From the NCBI GenBank assembly GCA_022410635.1, contig JAJVDF010001742.1:17220-81219 (forward strand): a stretch of DNA of 64,000 bases. The letters run 5' to 3'. The notes under the pieces are model-generated. The model was not told the DNA's origin, ran no database searches, and saw nothing but the letters and a program-made list of their open reading frames with translations. Shown here piece after piece: positions 54,618 to 64,000 of the stretch. Source of the stretch: Tretioscincus oriximinensis (lineage: Eukaryota; Chordata; Lepidosauria; Squamata; Gymnophthalmidae). Positions within the stretch are counted from its first letter, which is position 1, and each line of letters opens with the position of its first letter. Made by a program: the position numbers and the translations under genes.

Positions 54618-54682
54618 ACCAGTTGGGAGGGGGAATGCTGTGGCCAATCAGGAGGCAGGCTGGGCCTATAAAGCCAACTCTG
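54618..54682 (+). promoter_or_regulatory. LTR promoter-like region
   Basis: GTGGCCAATCAGGAGG (CCAAT) followed about 20 bp later by GGGCCTATAAAGCC (TATA-like). An ATTGGTTTTGCCC (reverse CCAAT) lies further upstream near 54554. Spacing fits a Pol II core promoter of an LTR. Activity unknown. Confidence 0.6.
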
Positions 54683-54794
54683 CCCTCTGGTTTAGGGCCT
54701 CCCTCAGTGATACTCAGAGTGCTTGGTAGCTCTGAGTGGGGAGGGACTGGCTTGTGTGGAGCAAGATTGAGGGACATCATAGGCTTAGAGGTAA

Positions 54795-55340
54795 TAGAAT
54801 GACCAGATTTTCTGAGGCCCAAACTGGGGTAATTAATATTAATACCCACCAATATGCATTCCCTTCCAAAATTCCCGCCTGAGAAATCGGTGAAGCATGT
54901 GAGAATTTTTTTAAGTGTGTGAGAATGTTTTTAAGTGTGTGAGAATGCTTTTAAATGTGTGAGAATTTTTAAACTGAGAATTTTTGGAGTACATCAGAAT
55001 TTTTTAATTTTTTTACAGAGAGGAAGGTGCCTTCAGAAGCTGGCCCAAGTTGCCAGGACCCCCTAGTGGTGGCGCAGCGATTTTTTTAAAAAAAAATTAA
55101 AAAAAGTTTTTTTGAAATGTGTGAGAAAGTTTTGATGTGTATGAGAATTTTTATTTTTTACTGAGGGGAGGGTGCCTTCAGGAGCTGGTCTCAGATGCCA
55201 GAGCCCCCTGGTGGTGCTGCAGTGAATTTTCTTTTCCTCAGCAAAAACCGGGGAAATGGTGCTTTCCCCCGGGAGGGAGGGGTTGACACCACAAAACTGG
55301 GTTTCCCCCCCCCCAAAAAAGGGGGCATCTGGTCAGCCTA
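54795..55340 (-). mobile_element. hAT-like MITE (family T), long form, perfect 8-bp TSD
   Basis: TAGAATGACCAGATTTTCTG to GGGCATCTGGTCAGCCTA. Flanks AGAGGTAA at 54787-54794 and 55341-55348. Palindrome deleted; about six GTGTGAGAATTTTTxxA units; the same internal duplication as 15291-15849. Confidence 0.94.
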
Positions 55341-55483
55341 AGAGGTAACAGCCCGGCAACGAGATCCAATGTGATTGGGAGGCTCATGGGCTGAGGGACT
55401 GTTACTCTAGCAGGTGGTGTGAGTGTTAAACTGAGTTCTATTATTCCCTTATTTTCAAGCACCTTTATCCTGTTATGTTCACA

Positions 55484-55489
55484 ATAAAC
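55484..55489 (+). terminator. LTR polyadenylation signal
   Basis: AATAAA within CACAATAAACCTG in the solo LTR, downstream of the CTATAAAG box. Confidence 0.6.
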
Positions 55490-55799
55490 CTGTTTTATTT
55501 TGAAACTTATACTTTTACCTCAGCATCATTTATTTCTCAGTCCTCTCTTTTGTGTATGAATGTGAAGGCTGCAAATCAAGTCTTCACACCCCCTGTGTGG
55601 GGGGAATAGGGGGCAGCCCAGGAGAGGGAAGTGCCCTGTAGCTGCTTGAGGCCAGCTGGGCAACCTGCAGGTTGGTTCCATGCCCTAACTGGCACTTAGG
55701 TAGAGCAGTGGCTTGGGTGGGGGTGGACGCCCCAACGGCCCTCCAGCGGTCTGAGGAACAGTGAACTGGCCCCCTGTTTAATAAGTTTGAGGATCCCTG

Positions 55800-56639
55800 G
55801 TCTAACTTATACGATGTGACAGGGGCATCACGTTAATGCAGTATATAGTAAAGATCCTGGAAACAAAGGGAAAGACTAAAAAGGTAACCTATGATATTCA
55901 ATAAAGTTTTATGGAAGTGTTGATGGCGAGACCTGGAACCTTTGCACACTATTTTGTGCCCTGACCACTTTAAACTTATTTTTATTTTTGAAAGCCACCT
56001 TAGATGTACTGTCTTCTGGTGAAGATGCACCTGTTTACCCCATCTTCAGTTGAGATAATAATATCCTTTATCCATGTAGGCCAGGGTTGTTGCTCCCTCC
56101 AAGCTCTGGGATTGGCCTAATAAAGACCAATCCCAGAGTTTGGAATTTTACCATTAAAATATTACTGCTAAAGTTATGTAACCCCTTCGGGGATCAATGC
56201 CTTGTGTAAATCAATAGAGATATGAGCTGTGCCCTGCAGATACACAGGGGGCAGACGGGTCAAGGTGAAAAGTTCTTACAAAACATGGTCCATTGGAGCA
56301 AGAAACAGCAACATGGAAAAGCACTTCAAAAAAACAATATGACACTTGCAGATGAGCCCAAGTCAGAAGGTTCCCAAAGCATTCCTGGGAAAGAGGGAAA
56401 CTTAAGTCCAAGTAGCTCCAGAAAGCATGAAGTGGCTGGGGCAAAACTGGAAGGATACCCAACTGTGGATGTGTCTGGTCATGAAAGGGAAGACCGATGC
56501 TGTAAAGGACAATTTGCACAGGGCCCTGGAATATAAGATCTATGAAGCCAAGGTAAGTTGTCAGATACTGGCAAGACAAACAGACAATGGCATTCATCAA
56601 CATTTTGTAAGTCGGTGAAAGGACAGGAAAGGACAAGTC
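55800..56639. other. Unassigned sequence
   Basis: Plus frame 56222-56536 and overlapping minus frame 56636-56211 have no recognised domain. A good donor-like AAG/GTAAGT occurs at 56550 without a paired acceptor. Confidence 0.35.
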
Positions 56640-56850
56640 CCAGGCACACGTGCTAAGCGCTTTTCAGTAGTCGGCCCGCAATAAACACCTTATTTTCCCA
56701 GAATAAACTATTGCTCAGATATCTGGAGAACCCCCTTACTCTTGCGAGCATATGCGTGTGCGCAAATTAGACGTGGGATGTTAAAACAATCGAGAACGCA
56801 GTGTTGTTTCTATTGGCTGTTGAGAGTTAAAAAAAAGGATTCTTGGGCTG
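56640..56850 (+). mobile_element. Family P DNA element, fragment
   Basis: CCAGGCACACGTGCTAAGCG, CCCGCAATAAACACC, AGAATAAACTATTGCTCAG and CAATCGAGAACGCAGTG match the centre of 59076-59483. Both TIRs absent. Confidence 0.78.
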
Positions 56851-57112
56851 CACTGCGGTGGAGTAATACCTGCTGGAGTTATTGCAATTTTAAGATTTTA
56901 TTATACTGGTATATATTTAATGGGGTAAAAAAAATTAAAGGCTGAATCGATATCGCACCTCTTTTACATGGCCTTTGGCTGAAGAAATGTCATCTCTATC
57001 CCTACTTTTAAATATTGTTTTATACTGTTTTAATTTTGTAGTGATGTTTTACTATTTTGGCCGCCCTGAGACCTTCGGGTATAGGGTGGGGTATAAGTAT
57101 AAATAAATAAAT
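56851..57112 (+). mobile_element. Sauria SINE / Bov-B-type 3' end with unassigned left part
   Basis: 57055-57112 (GGCCGCCCTGAGACCTTCGG, GTATAAGTATAAATAAATAA) is the Bov-B-like terminus. The left part 56851-57054 is unassigned. Confidence 0.7.
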
Positions 57113-58264
57113 AGTTAAATCCAAGGCAAACCTTCCAACATCACAGTAATCCAACACTATGTTCCAACTACTGATGCTGCAGAGGATGCAATTGTCCAAT
57201 TCTTTGAAAACCTATAATGCCTACTAGGTTTAGAGTTAAAAAAGATGTCATTTTCATCATAGTGGACTGGAATTCCAGAGTAAGAAATCAACAGATAACT
57301 GGAACAACAGCAAGTTTTGCTTTGAAGTACAAAAATAAGCAGATGAAGACTAACAGAATGCTGTCAAGGTAACTTATTGTTATATTAAATCCTTTTTTTC
57401 CAGCAGCCAAAGTGGCAGTCCTATATATGGACACCACCAAACAGAAAAGCCTTTTATATAGAAGGCTTCATACACAATCCTTACTGGACTGGCAATATTC
57501 AAGATACCACGGAAAGCATAAACCATATGACCAAATTATGTACTTTGGTGGAATAACCTCCCCATGACATCATTAAAGACATCTTTGTCCTGGACTTTGA
57601 CTGAAGGGACACTTCCCCTCCCCGCATAACATATTTTGTATTCTGTTTTATTGTTGTTAGCTGACCTGAGATATTTGGTTGTATAAAGTGTGATAAAAGT
57701 GCAACTGGTCCTTTCTGCACTTAATCCCATTGATACTAGATTAATGGATAAGGAATAGACTGAGCCTCTACTCTGGATGATGGAGTAGCTGTGAGCTGCC
57801 CTCAGTCTGACATACTAATCCAGGACTATCGGGGGAAGGGGGAGAGACAGGCCACAAAGATCTGTCTCCCAGAATCCCCAGAGCAAGGAACTTTCATTCC
57901 TAGTCATCAGAGGCATCAGGCTGCAGCCCCAAAACACCTACTGAGGTCTTGAATAGACAAATCCTGTCTAGCTATTGCCCCATTGCCTTGTCTTTCTGAC
58001 ACACTCGTCAGGAGAACAAAGAATTTCTGTGGCCTCAGAATCAACTGCTACTTTTCTTTTGGTTTGGGAATATGGGTTGGCCTTACTGTCCCCATATGAC
58101 ACCTTTCCACATGGCAAACTGGTGAAAGCAGGACCAAAATCAACCCTGATCTAAGAACACAACTCAGAATGAAAGCAGAATAAACTTCCTGCAAAATAAG
58201 GACTCTCAGTGTCCACTTATGAACTAAGGCTGCCCTAGCTTTTAATAGCCGATTCAGTTCTGCA
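57113..58264. other. Unassigned sequence
   Basis: 1.15 kb without recognised repeat, RNA gene or coding region. Overlapping minus frames at 57499-57730 have no motif. Confidence 0.4.
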
Positions 58265-58705
58265 CTATTTTGAATAGAGAAAAAAATGTTTTCTCTATCT
58301 CACAACACGAGGACCAAAGGGCCCTCCTTGAAACTGATGGGTAGAAATGTGAGAACAGACAAAGGGAAGTATTTTTTCACCCAGAGGGTCATCGGCCTGT
58401 GGAATTGACTTCCTGAAGAGGTGGTGGTAGCTAACAGCTTGGATAGTTTCAAGACAGGATTAGACAGGTTTATGGACACCAAGGGTATAAGCAGCTACAA
58501 AGACAGATGTCTTGATCCTGATAGAGCAACAGACAGGATTCCTGAAGTACCATGTGCAGGGAGTCAAGAACAGGTGAGGGTTTTGCTTTCTTCTCTTTCA
58601 GGCTGCCCAGGTGCAATTGCTGGGCCATTGTGTGAGACAGAAGGCTGGACCAAATGAGCTCCAGTCCCATTCAGCAGGGCTCCTCTTAGGTCCTTGTGTT
58701 CCTCA
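58265..58705 (+). mobile_element. CR1-type LINE 3' end
   Basis: ATGTTTTCTCTATCTCACAA, GGGTAGAAATGTGAGAACAG, CTGTGGAATTGACTTCCTGA, 3' UTR variant ending CTCCTCTTAGGTCCTTGTG. Confidence 0.86.
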
Positions 58706-59075
58706 ATCCTTGTGCCAAACCCACTCTCTCTCTTGGCTCCATCCTGGCAGCTCCTCTTTCTTTGCCCTCGCAGCCAGTTCTGCACTGTGATCCCATCTCT
58801 ACGGCTTCCACCAGAGGATACTTTGAAGTACTCACAAATTAGGCAACCATTTTATTTTCATTTCCTATTTATTACAAATGGAAGCTCATTTTATACATTT
58901 ATACAAGATATAAAAATAAATATATGTACATCTTTATACAACTATTGGAATATTGTGTGTTGAGTTCAAACATATCAGCAAATAGGCAGCAGAAAAAGAG
59001 TTTTGCAATTGCAATTTCCACTGCCCCACATATAATGCAGAAAGGCCTTTCTGCACGGGGTTTTATTCTGGGATA
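58706..59075. other. Unassigned AT-rich sequence
   Basis: No recognised feature. Confidence 0.4.
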
Positions 59076-59483
59076 AGCTGCGTGGACACAGTATATTTCT
59101 ATCTCGATTGGAGCGAGATGAGGAAGACTCCAGCACACGGGTTACGTGTTTTTGAGCAGTCGTCCCGCAGTAAACGCCATGTAACCCAGAACAAACTATT
59201 GCTGGGATATTCAGGCATCGTTCCGGAGAGCCCCCATCCTCTCGCGTCTGTGGCAGCATGCAGGCATGTGCACAAATTAGACGCAGGAGGATCAAACAAC
59301 CGAGAACACGACAGTTGTTTCCATAGGCTGCTGTGAGTAAAAACAAAAAGAGCCTTGGGCTGCATGCGACGAGCTTGAGGCATTGGCCATGGAATAGAGA
59401 CATTTCGTGTGCACAGACACGCGATTGCTATATTCCAGAATATAACTTTATACCGGTTTTTACATCGTGGTGCGCACACAGCC
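59076..59483 (+). mobile_element. Family P DNA element
   Basis: AGCTGCGTGGACACAGTATA left end, GTGCGCACACAGCC right end. Includes CGATTGGAGCGAGATGAGG, CAAACTATTGCTGGGATATT and GCTATATTCCAGAATATAAC. About 408 bp. Flanks ATA / TTA are not an exact TSD. Confidence 0.83.
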
Positions 59484-61124
59484 TTAGAATGGAGACCGGC
59501 TATCAGCATGCTGGTACAGAGGACGGCAGGCTCCAGCATCAGAATCAGTGCAGAAAGGACCAAAGATTTGTTATTCTTTTATATGCGACCACATTTTACT
59601 CTATACATGCTTGTTATGGTATCAAATTTTGTACACAGTGCTTTACATTTTAAAAAAGGTTTGTATTTTTAAAAAAGGAGATATAAAAGGAGATATAAAT
59701 ATACATGCAGAAACTTGTTTTCCCACCTCACCAGATCTGAAATATTATATCAAATGTCATAATACATAGAAACTAACTAAAGTGCCCTGTGCTTTGTGTA
59801 GGGACGTAGATATCAACAGTATTATCATTTGATTGTTTCTCCTGTTTTAGAGAAATATAATAAAAGTACTTTCCCCCCTACATATATATATATATACAGC
59901 TAATAGCCTATAAGAAAAGTGCATACGTTGCATAGTTCTGGTGCATCCATTTACGGCAGTGTTTCTTGAAATATGTTCTATGGTACACCAGTGCTCCAAA
60001 AAGAAGAATTCTGTGAGTGTTGTAAAGTAAAACTATAATGATCCGTGGTCTGGATGAGGCGTAAAAAGACACTTATATTAAAACATCCATGTTATTATGA
60101 GGATTTGCACACTTAATTTGCCCTGTTCCATAATATGTGTACAAATCTGATGACGGTCCTTCCTAGCCTGTTTTCAGCTAAAGAAACCAAACTCCCCACC
60201 CAGTATTGGTCAATAATCTGTCCCAGCCCCCACACTGGCCCCAAAACTCACACAAGCTTCAGATTTTTGTCTGTACAAGCTCCAAAGGCCAGAAACCTCT
60301 GGGTAACCTGTTGGTGCATCCCGCTGAAACCTCTGCTCACCTCCAACGATCAGGCTTCACTGGTAGGCCAACAGACCTCACCCGTTATACATTATGCTTA
60401 ACTTTGCATTGACAAAATGCATCAGTGACGGGCAAGATTTCCCCATCTGGCACACTAAAATGTGAAAGTGGGACCATTAGTACACTTGCCAGTAAAGAAG
60501 CCAGTATGAACAAGCTGGTATAAAGAGTTAAGGTTTCAGGTTGCATTTTCCACATTGTCCTCAATTTCAGCTAACGTTGGTATATTTGGACAAAAAGCAT
60601 GCAACTTGCACGTGACATTGCAGCAAACCACATAGAAAATGTGCAAAATAATATGCTTAGAAGTAGTACAATGACATCTCTTTTGAAGGAAAACTTAAAG
60701 TATGAACCAATTTACTTCACTATGATTTTGGGGGTAAATCTAAGCAGTGTGTAACTTGTTAAGAATTCCGTGTTTCAATAAAAGCAAATAGTTATTCTGT
60801 AGTTCTTTAGTCTTAGAAATTTTAGGGAGCATGGCTTTGAAAAATCTTCAGAAACACATGTGAGAAATTCTGAATTCTTCTAGGCATCAATAACAGACAA
60901 TGCAAAACAGACATTTAGCAATAAAGATCCTCTGGAAATAACTACTGGTTGCCCAGACAAGGGCCTTCCTTTGTGCTTGTGCAACATCCATAGTGGCTAT
61001 TTTCACCTCAAGGTCATCCATGCATATAAGCTGGGAGTCATTTTATTTAGAAAGGATCCCACTACCGTGCAGCCAGAAGGTAGGTTTTTTGCATAATTCT
61101 GTGGAAACCTGCACGGTGAGTTCA
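59484..61124. other. Unassigned sequence
   Basis: The longest stretch without recognised repeats (1.6 kb). Contains (AT)n at 59883-59896. On the minus strand MDDLEVKIATMDVAQAQRKA starts at about 61020, an open stretch without clear splice pair. No gene can be asserted. Confidence 0.4.
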
Positions 61125-61295
61125 TAGAATCATAGAATCATAGAGTTGGAAGGGACCTCCAGGGTCATAGAGTTCCAACTCCCTGCTCGATGCAGGATTC
61201 ATTAAACCATCCCAGGCAGATGACTGTCCAGCCTCTGTTTGAAAACTTCCAGGGAAGGCGAACTCACCACCCCCTGTGGCAAACTGTTCCACTTG
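61125..61295 (-). mobile_element. CR1 LINE 3' end
   Basis: AGAATCATAGAATCATAGAG, CCTCCAGGGTCATAG, CAGCCTCTGTTTGAAAACTT and CACCCCCTGTGGCAAACTGT. Confidence 0.88.
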
Positions 61296-61694
61296 GGTTT
61301 TCCCATAACAGGATAAGACATGACTTTAGAGTAGCCATTTTCAGATTGTCACAGATGCATGTATCCTAACTCCAAACAGAACATTCTGAACCCTGTTTGG
61401 ATGGGGGCTGAGAATCCCCTAAAAACATATAATGTCAAATTAATTCCATTTCCCTATCAAAATTTACCACAATGGCAACTGATTTAATTGCATTCCTCGT
61501 AAACTCAGAATACAGTGGTGATGTCAGTGACCTGCAGTATATTTCAGTTAGTGCCTAAGAGAATGTGCTCTCAGTATACCCAATGCCTTTGTGAATGAGG
61601 AAGAATAAATTTGGCATTACATATGTTGAGAGCCTCAGTTTTGCCGTTCCCACATGCAGAGTCATACTAAAAACAAGGTCTGTTACTGCATTAC
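61296..61694. other. Unassigned sequence
   Basis: No recognised feature. If 62034-61695 is an exon, this is the start of the following intron. Confidence 0.4.
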
Positions 61695-62034
61695 CTTCCC
61701 CCAAAATGGAAGTCTGTCATGCGTACTTGTTGGCATCCAAAGAGAAGAAAATCTCTCATTCAGTAAGCTGGATGGAACTTCCAAAGATGCAGATGCTAAA
61801 GAAAAGAAGAGGCACATAGTTCCTTGTACAGCATTTTCATTAGATTCGTCTCCTTTGGCCACCTTGCCCTTCATCTCTGCTACATCATATCCTCCATAGC
61901 TCTTGGATCTTTCTGACAAAATCAATTGCATTATTCTTCTCATTCTTATATGATCCTCCAGATCGTCCTTCTCCATAGAAGAAATGATGGATGGAAATTT
62001 CATGGAAATACTTGCTGCTTTCTGGTAAATCTTC
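61695..62034 (-). CDS. Candidate host exon (unidentified product)
   Basis: On the minus strand the segment follows a good acceptor (TTTTACCTTCTTTGCTTTATAG) and ends at a consensus donor, GGGGAAG/GTAATG. It is open for 113 codons (340 bp, first base completing a split codon). Composition is protein-like: FPSIISSMEKDDLEDHIRMR, then LILSERSKSYGGYDVAEMKG, with a charged amphipathic helix-like part; the C-terminal third is less so. I do not recognise the protein. An alternative donor (GGCAAG/GTGGCC) would give a shorter exon. A decayed retrocopy or chance frame remains possible. Confidence 0.35.
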
Positions 62035-62074
62035 CTATAAAGCAAAGAAGGTAAAATTGTAAGCCCTATTAGAA

Positions 62075-62470
62075 GAAGAAGAACAAGAACAACAAGAAGA
62101 ACCACAAGAAGAACAACAAGAGCAAGAAGAAGAGCAAGAAGAGCAAGAACAAAAAGAACAACAAGAAGAAGAAGAACTGGGTTCTTATAACCCACTTTTC
62201 TCACTTTCAAAGGGACTCAAAGTGGCTTACAATGGTATTTTGCCCGAAGGCTGACATTCTATCTTCCCCACCAGGCTATGGTGGTTCCCATGTATCTACT
62301 TGCAGTCAGTTGCAATTTCTTGCAATTCTTGCTTTCGAATAGCTGGGTTGGCTAGAGCTACAGGCAAGGGAAGGTGCACACTTCTCCCCATGTCCTACAC
62401 AGGGCCTAGAAACCCCATCTCCCAGGTGAGAGATTGTTTCCTTGGCGACTGAGCCATTCATACCTTCCAG
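62075..62470 (-). mobile_element. tRNA-derived SINE with (AAGAAC)n tail
   Basis: 62180-62470 is the SINE in reverse (TTATAACCCACTTTTCTCAC, GCAGTCAGTTGCAATTTCTT, CCCATCTCCCAGGTGAGAG). 62075-62180 is its purine-rich AAGAAGAACAAG tail, which inflates the minus-strand frame that joins the candidate exon. Confidence 0.88.
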
Positions 62471-62484
62471 GTCATAATAGCTAG

Positions 62485-62758
62485 CACCCTTGATAGCTTT
62501 AAGCGGGTCTTAGATAAGTTCATGCACTTCAAGGGAATAAACATCCACTAGAATGGATGTCTTGTTCCTGCCCCCGAGATGGAGCAACAGGCAGGATTCC
62601 TGAAATGCCATTTGCATTTTGTTGAGAACAGGATTTTTTTTTCCTTCTTCTGCTTCAGACTGCTAGGTGCAATTGGTGGGCCACTGTAAGATAGATTGCT
62701 GGACTAGATGGGCCCTACCCTGATTCAGCAGGGCTCCTCTTATGTTCTTATGTTCACT
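62485..62758 (+). mobile_element. CR1-type LINE 3' end
   Basis: CTAGCACCCTTGATAGCTTT, GTTCATGCACTTCAAGGG, GGATGTCTTGTTCCTGCC, end CTCTTATGTTCTTATGTTC. Confidence 0.86.
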
Positions 62759-62844
62759 TCTTGGGTTATATCCACATACACAACAGAGTCCAACTCAGGG
62801 TAGGCGAGGATCAGGGTGGTTACCCAAACCCATATCCAGAAGTA

Positions 62845-62970
62845 GCATCTGAAGAAGTAGATGTGTCTATGAAAGCTCATGCCACCTACCTTTCTCCTGT
62901 TCATCTTCAAGTGCTACTAGCCCCCTTGCTGGACTTTCTCCTAAGACTAACACGGCTATTTCTCTGAAAT
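62845..62970 (+). mobile_element. Penelope-like element 3' terminus
   Basis: GCATCTGAAGAAGTAGATG, CTATGAAAGCTCATGCC, CCCCCTTGCTGGACTTTCTC and AGACTAACACGGCTATTTCT. Equals the tail of the element at 1-545 and the halves at 7905-8160. Confidence 0.78.
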
Positions 62971-63259
62971 CAAACCCATATCAAGTACAGCTTCTTCCTG
63001 TTCCAGTTGCTACAGAGCAGGATAACCATTCTGAGATCATTCCACGAGAGTCAAGGGAACATGGGGATGGCACCTGTGCGTTGACATATAGTCTACGTAC
63101 AGCCTGACTTCTAACTCAAAATCTCCAACTCATCTTTCTTAACCTTGAATGTTCACAGAAAAGGTAGGCTGGTGTCGAAATCATTTCAGCTGCAGCTTCA
63201 GTGCATCACAAGTGACTCTTTAAAAACTGCATGTGAACACAGCCCGGGGAGGACTTTAC
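62971..63259. other. Unassigned sequence
   Basis: No recognised feature. Confidence 0.4.
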
Positions 63260-63363
63260 CTGAGAAGATTCAGTAGTTCCGCTTGTAGAGTTGGCCACTA
63301 AGACTCTTAAGAAGGTTTAACAGCCCCTGTGTGCTTGCAGGCAATCGTGGATTTTTGAGGTCC
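63260..63363 (-). other. Candidate exon by splice sites
   Basis: On the minus strand: an excellent acceptor (GTTTTTTTTTTCTTCAG), 104 bp, then donor CTCAG/GTAAAG. One frame is open for 30 codons (DLKNPRLPASTQGLLNLLKS, then LSGQLYKRNY) before TGA 11 bp from the donor; the other frames stop too. It could be a UTR or lncRNA exon, or a stop-containing coding exon. Same strand as 61695-62034 and 1.2 kb upstream of it. Confidence 0.35.
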
Positions 63364-64000
63364 CTGAAGAAAAAAAAAACACATCCATGGTTCAAGTCTC
63401 ACGAGAACAAAACTGTTCAAGAAATCCTAAATGACGACTGAACGACGCTCTTCCTCTTAGTTTTTGCTGTTGTCATTTTGCTCTTTGAATTTTTTTGTAT
63501 TGGAAATATCCCGATTCGATACCCTGTGAGGACTTCTAAGAAATCAGTGAAATGGCAGGGCCTTGCTCTCTCTCTTTGCTACTTCAGCATATAAAATCAC
63601 ATTTACGGCTACAGATATAAAAGTAGTGTCTTCATAAAACTATGAGGCCACAGGCTCAGCATAGAATCTACATGCTCCGCCTCACCACAGGCCACCCACA
63701 ATGCAGACTTATAAATCTGCATTCCCTGGAAAATGCCTGAGTCCTGCTTCTGGAACCATTTTCTGGGATTGAGATAATGTGGAAGCTCTGAATATTGTAA
63801 CAAATCTAAAAACGGACAAGGCTCCTGTATATTTAAGAAAAAAAGGTGTCATTTCTAGTTTTATCCCACGACAAAGCGTAGAATATAAACACTCAAAACA
63901 ATGGCAGTGCCTGGAACTATAAAAGTTTCTAGTTAAGGCCAAGGTGAATAAATACATTCATGGCTCTTCTAAACACGGAAAGGGGAGGTACTTGGAACAC
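63364..64000. other. Unassigned sequence at window end
   Basis: No repeat recognised. Minus frames 63957-63709 and 63803-63609 have no recognised domain. Confidence 0.4.

Larger units (their letters stand above)
54489..55734 (+). mobile_element. Solo LTR with 5-bp TSD
   Basis: Begins TGTGGCATTTG, ends GACGCCCCA (TG...CA), flanked by ACGGC on both sides (54484-54488 and 55735-55739). Removing it rejoins the hAT sequence. Contains CCAAT-type boxes, a CTATAAAG box and an AATAAA. About 690 bp without the nested MITE. No internal retroviral or gypsy coding region remains, so it is a recombination-derived solo LTR. Confidence 0.88.
54238..55799 (-). mobile_element. hAT MITE (family H), interrupted by solo LTR
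   Basis: CAGGGGTCCTCAAACTACGG to AGTTTGAGGATCCCTG. The outer parts 54238-54488 and 55740-55799 align in reverse with 43705-43992 (shared CAAAACTAGGAATTTG, CAACAGCGCATGCGCAC). The host LINE TSD is not recognisable. Confidence 0.88.

Noticed and set aside
56427..56550. Plus-strand exon ending at AAG/GTAAGT
   Set aside because: Strong donor, but no convincing acceptor with an open frame reaching it, and no recognised protein.
60900..61060. Minus-strand peptide MDDLEVKIATMDVAQAQRKA as exon of the same candidate gene
   Set aside because: Only about 45 codons, no consensus donor, and it lacks a clear link to 61695-62034.
61683..62210. 175-codon minus frame taken as one protein
   Set aside because: The N-terminal leucine/valine-rich part is the antisense of the SINE purine tail; only 62034-61695 is worth keeping as a candidate exon.

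Overview
This window reads as intergenic or intronic DNA from a squamate reptile (lizard or snake lineage), not a microbe. The diagnostic content is a Bov-B (RTE) LINE fragment, several Sauria-type SINEs whose 3' ends carry the Bov-B-like tail, many 5'-truncated CR1-type LINEs (one group ending in ATTCTATG repeats, another in TTCTTATG repeats), L1-like 3' fragments with poly(A) and target-site duplications (TSDs), and Penelope-like element (PLE) pieces. I find no complete host protein gene, no tRNA or rRNA gene and no CRISPR array. Nearly all longer open frames are remnants of LINE ORF2, their antisense shadows, or microsatellite translations. A few N bases (around 50306-50409, 51561, 54019) mark imperfect assembly.

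Layout. 1-0.55 kb: PLE with a GIY-YIG C-terminal remnant. 1.2-7.7 kb: SINE and LINE fragments, a foldback element, a (TTA)n tract and the first two Sauria SINEs. 7.9-11.6 kb: a PLE 3' end split by a MITE, a LINE split by a hAT MITE with a perfect 8-bp TSD, a Bov-B fragment. 12.5-16 kb: LINE, an antisense LTR-like segment, several hAT-like MITEs. 17-24.4 kb: two copies of a GGCTGCGT-ended DNA element in opposite orientation sharing an essentially identical ~570-bp tract that extends 282 bp into the flank of only one of them. 25-31.6 kb: hAT-like and GGCTGCGT elements with large internal hairpins. 33-36.6 kb: SINE, an L1 insertion with a 16-bp TSD, a CR1 copy. 38-45.8 kb: MITEs, LINEs and foldbacks. 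47-55.8 kb: more MITEs and LINEs, ending in a four-level nest (LINE, then hAT MITE, then solo LTR, then second hAT MITE). 56-64 kb: sparser repeats, with two minus-strand segments bounded by good splice sites (63260-63363 and 61695-62034) that are the best candidates for host exons.

How the parts relate. Bov-B supplies the presumed machinery for Sauria SINEs. CR1-type LINEs serve as targets for the DNA elements. The most abundant DNA family (TIR TAGGCTGACCAGAT, 8-bp TSD, hence hAT-like) carries in many copies a palindrome containing two divergent POU-type octamers, an internal ~20-bp minisatellite, and foldback derivatives. Five exact or near-exact TSD pairs let the insertion order be read directly. 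The window offers an unusually readable transposon stratigraphy plus one clear case of apparent ectopic repair between inverted copies. It does not show an obvious new protein-based system.
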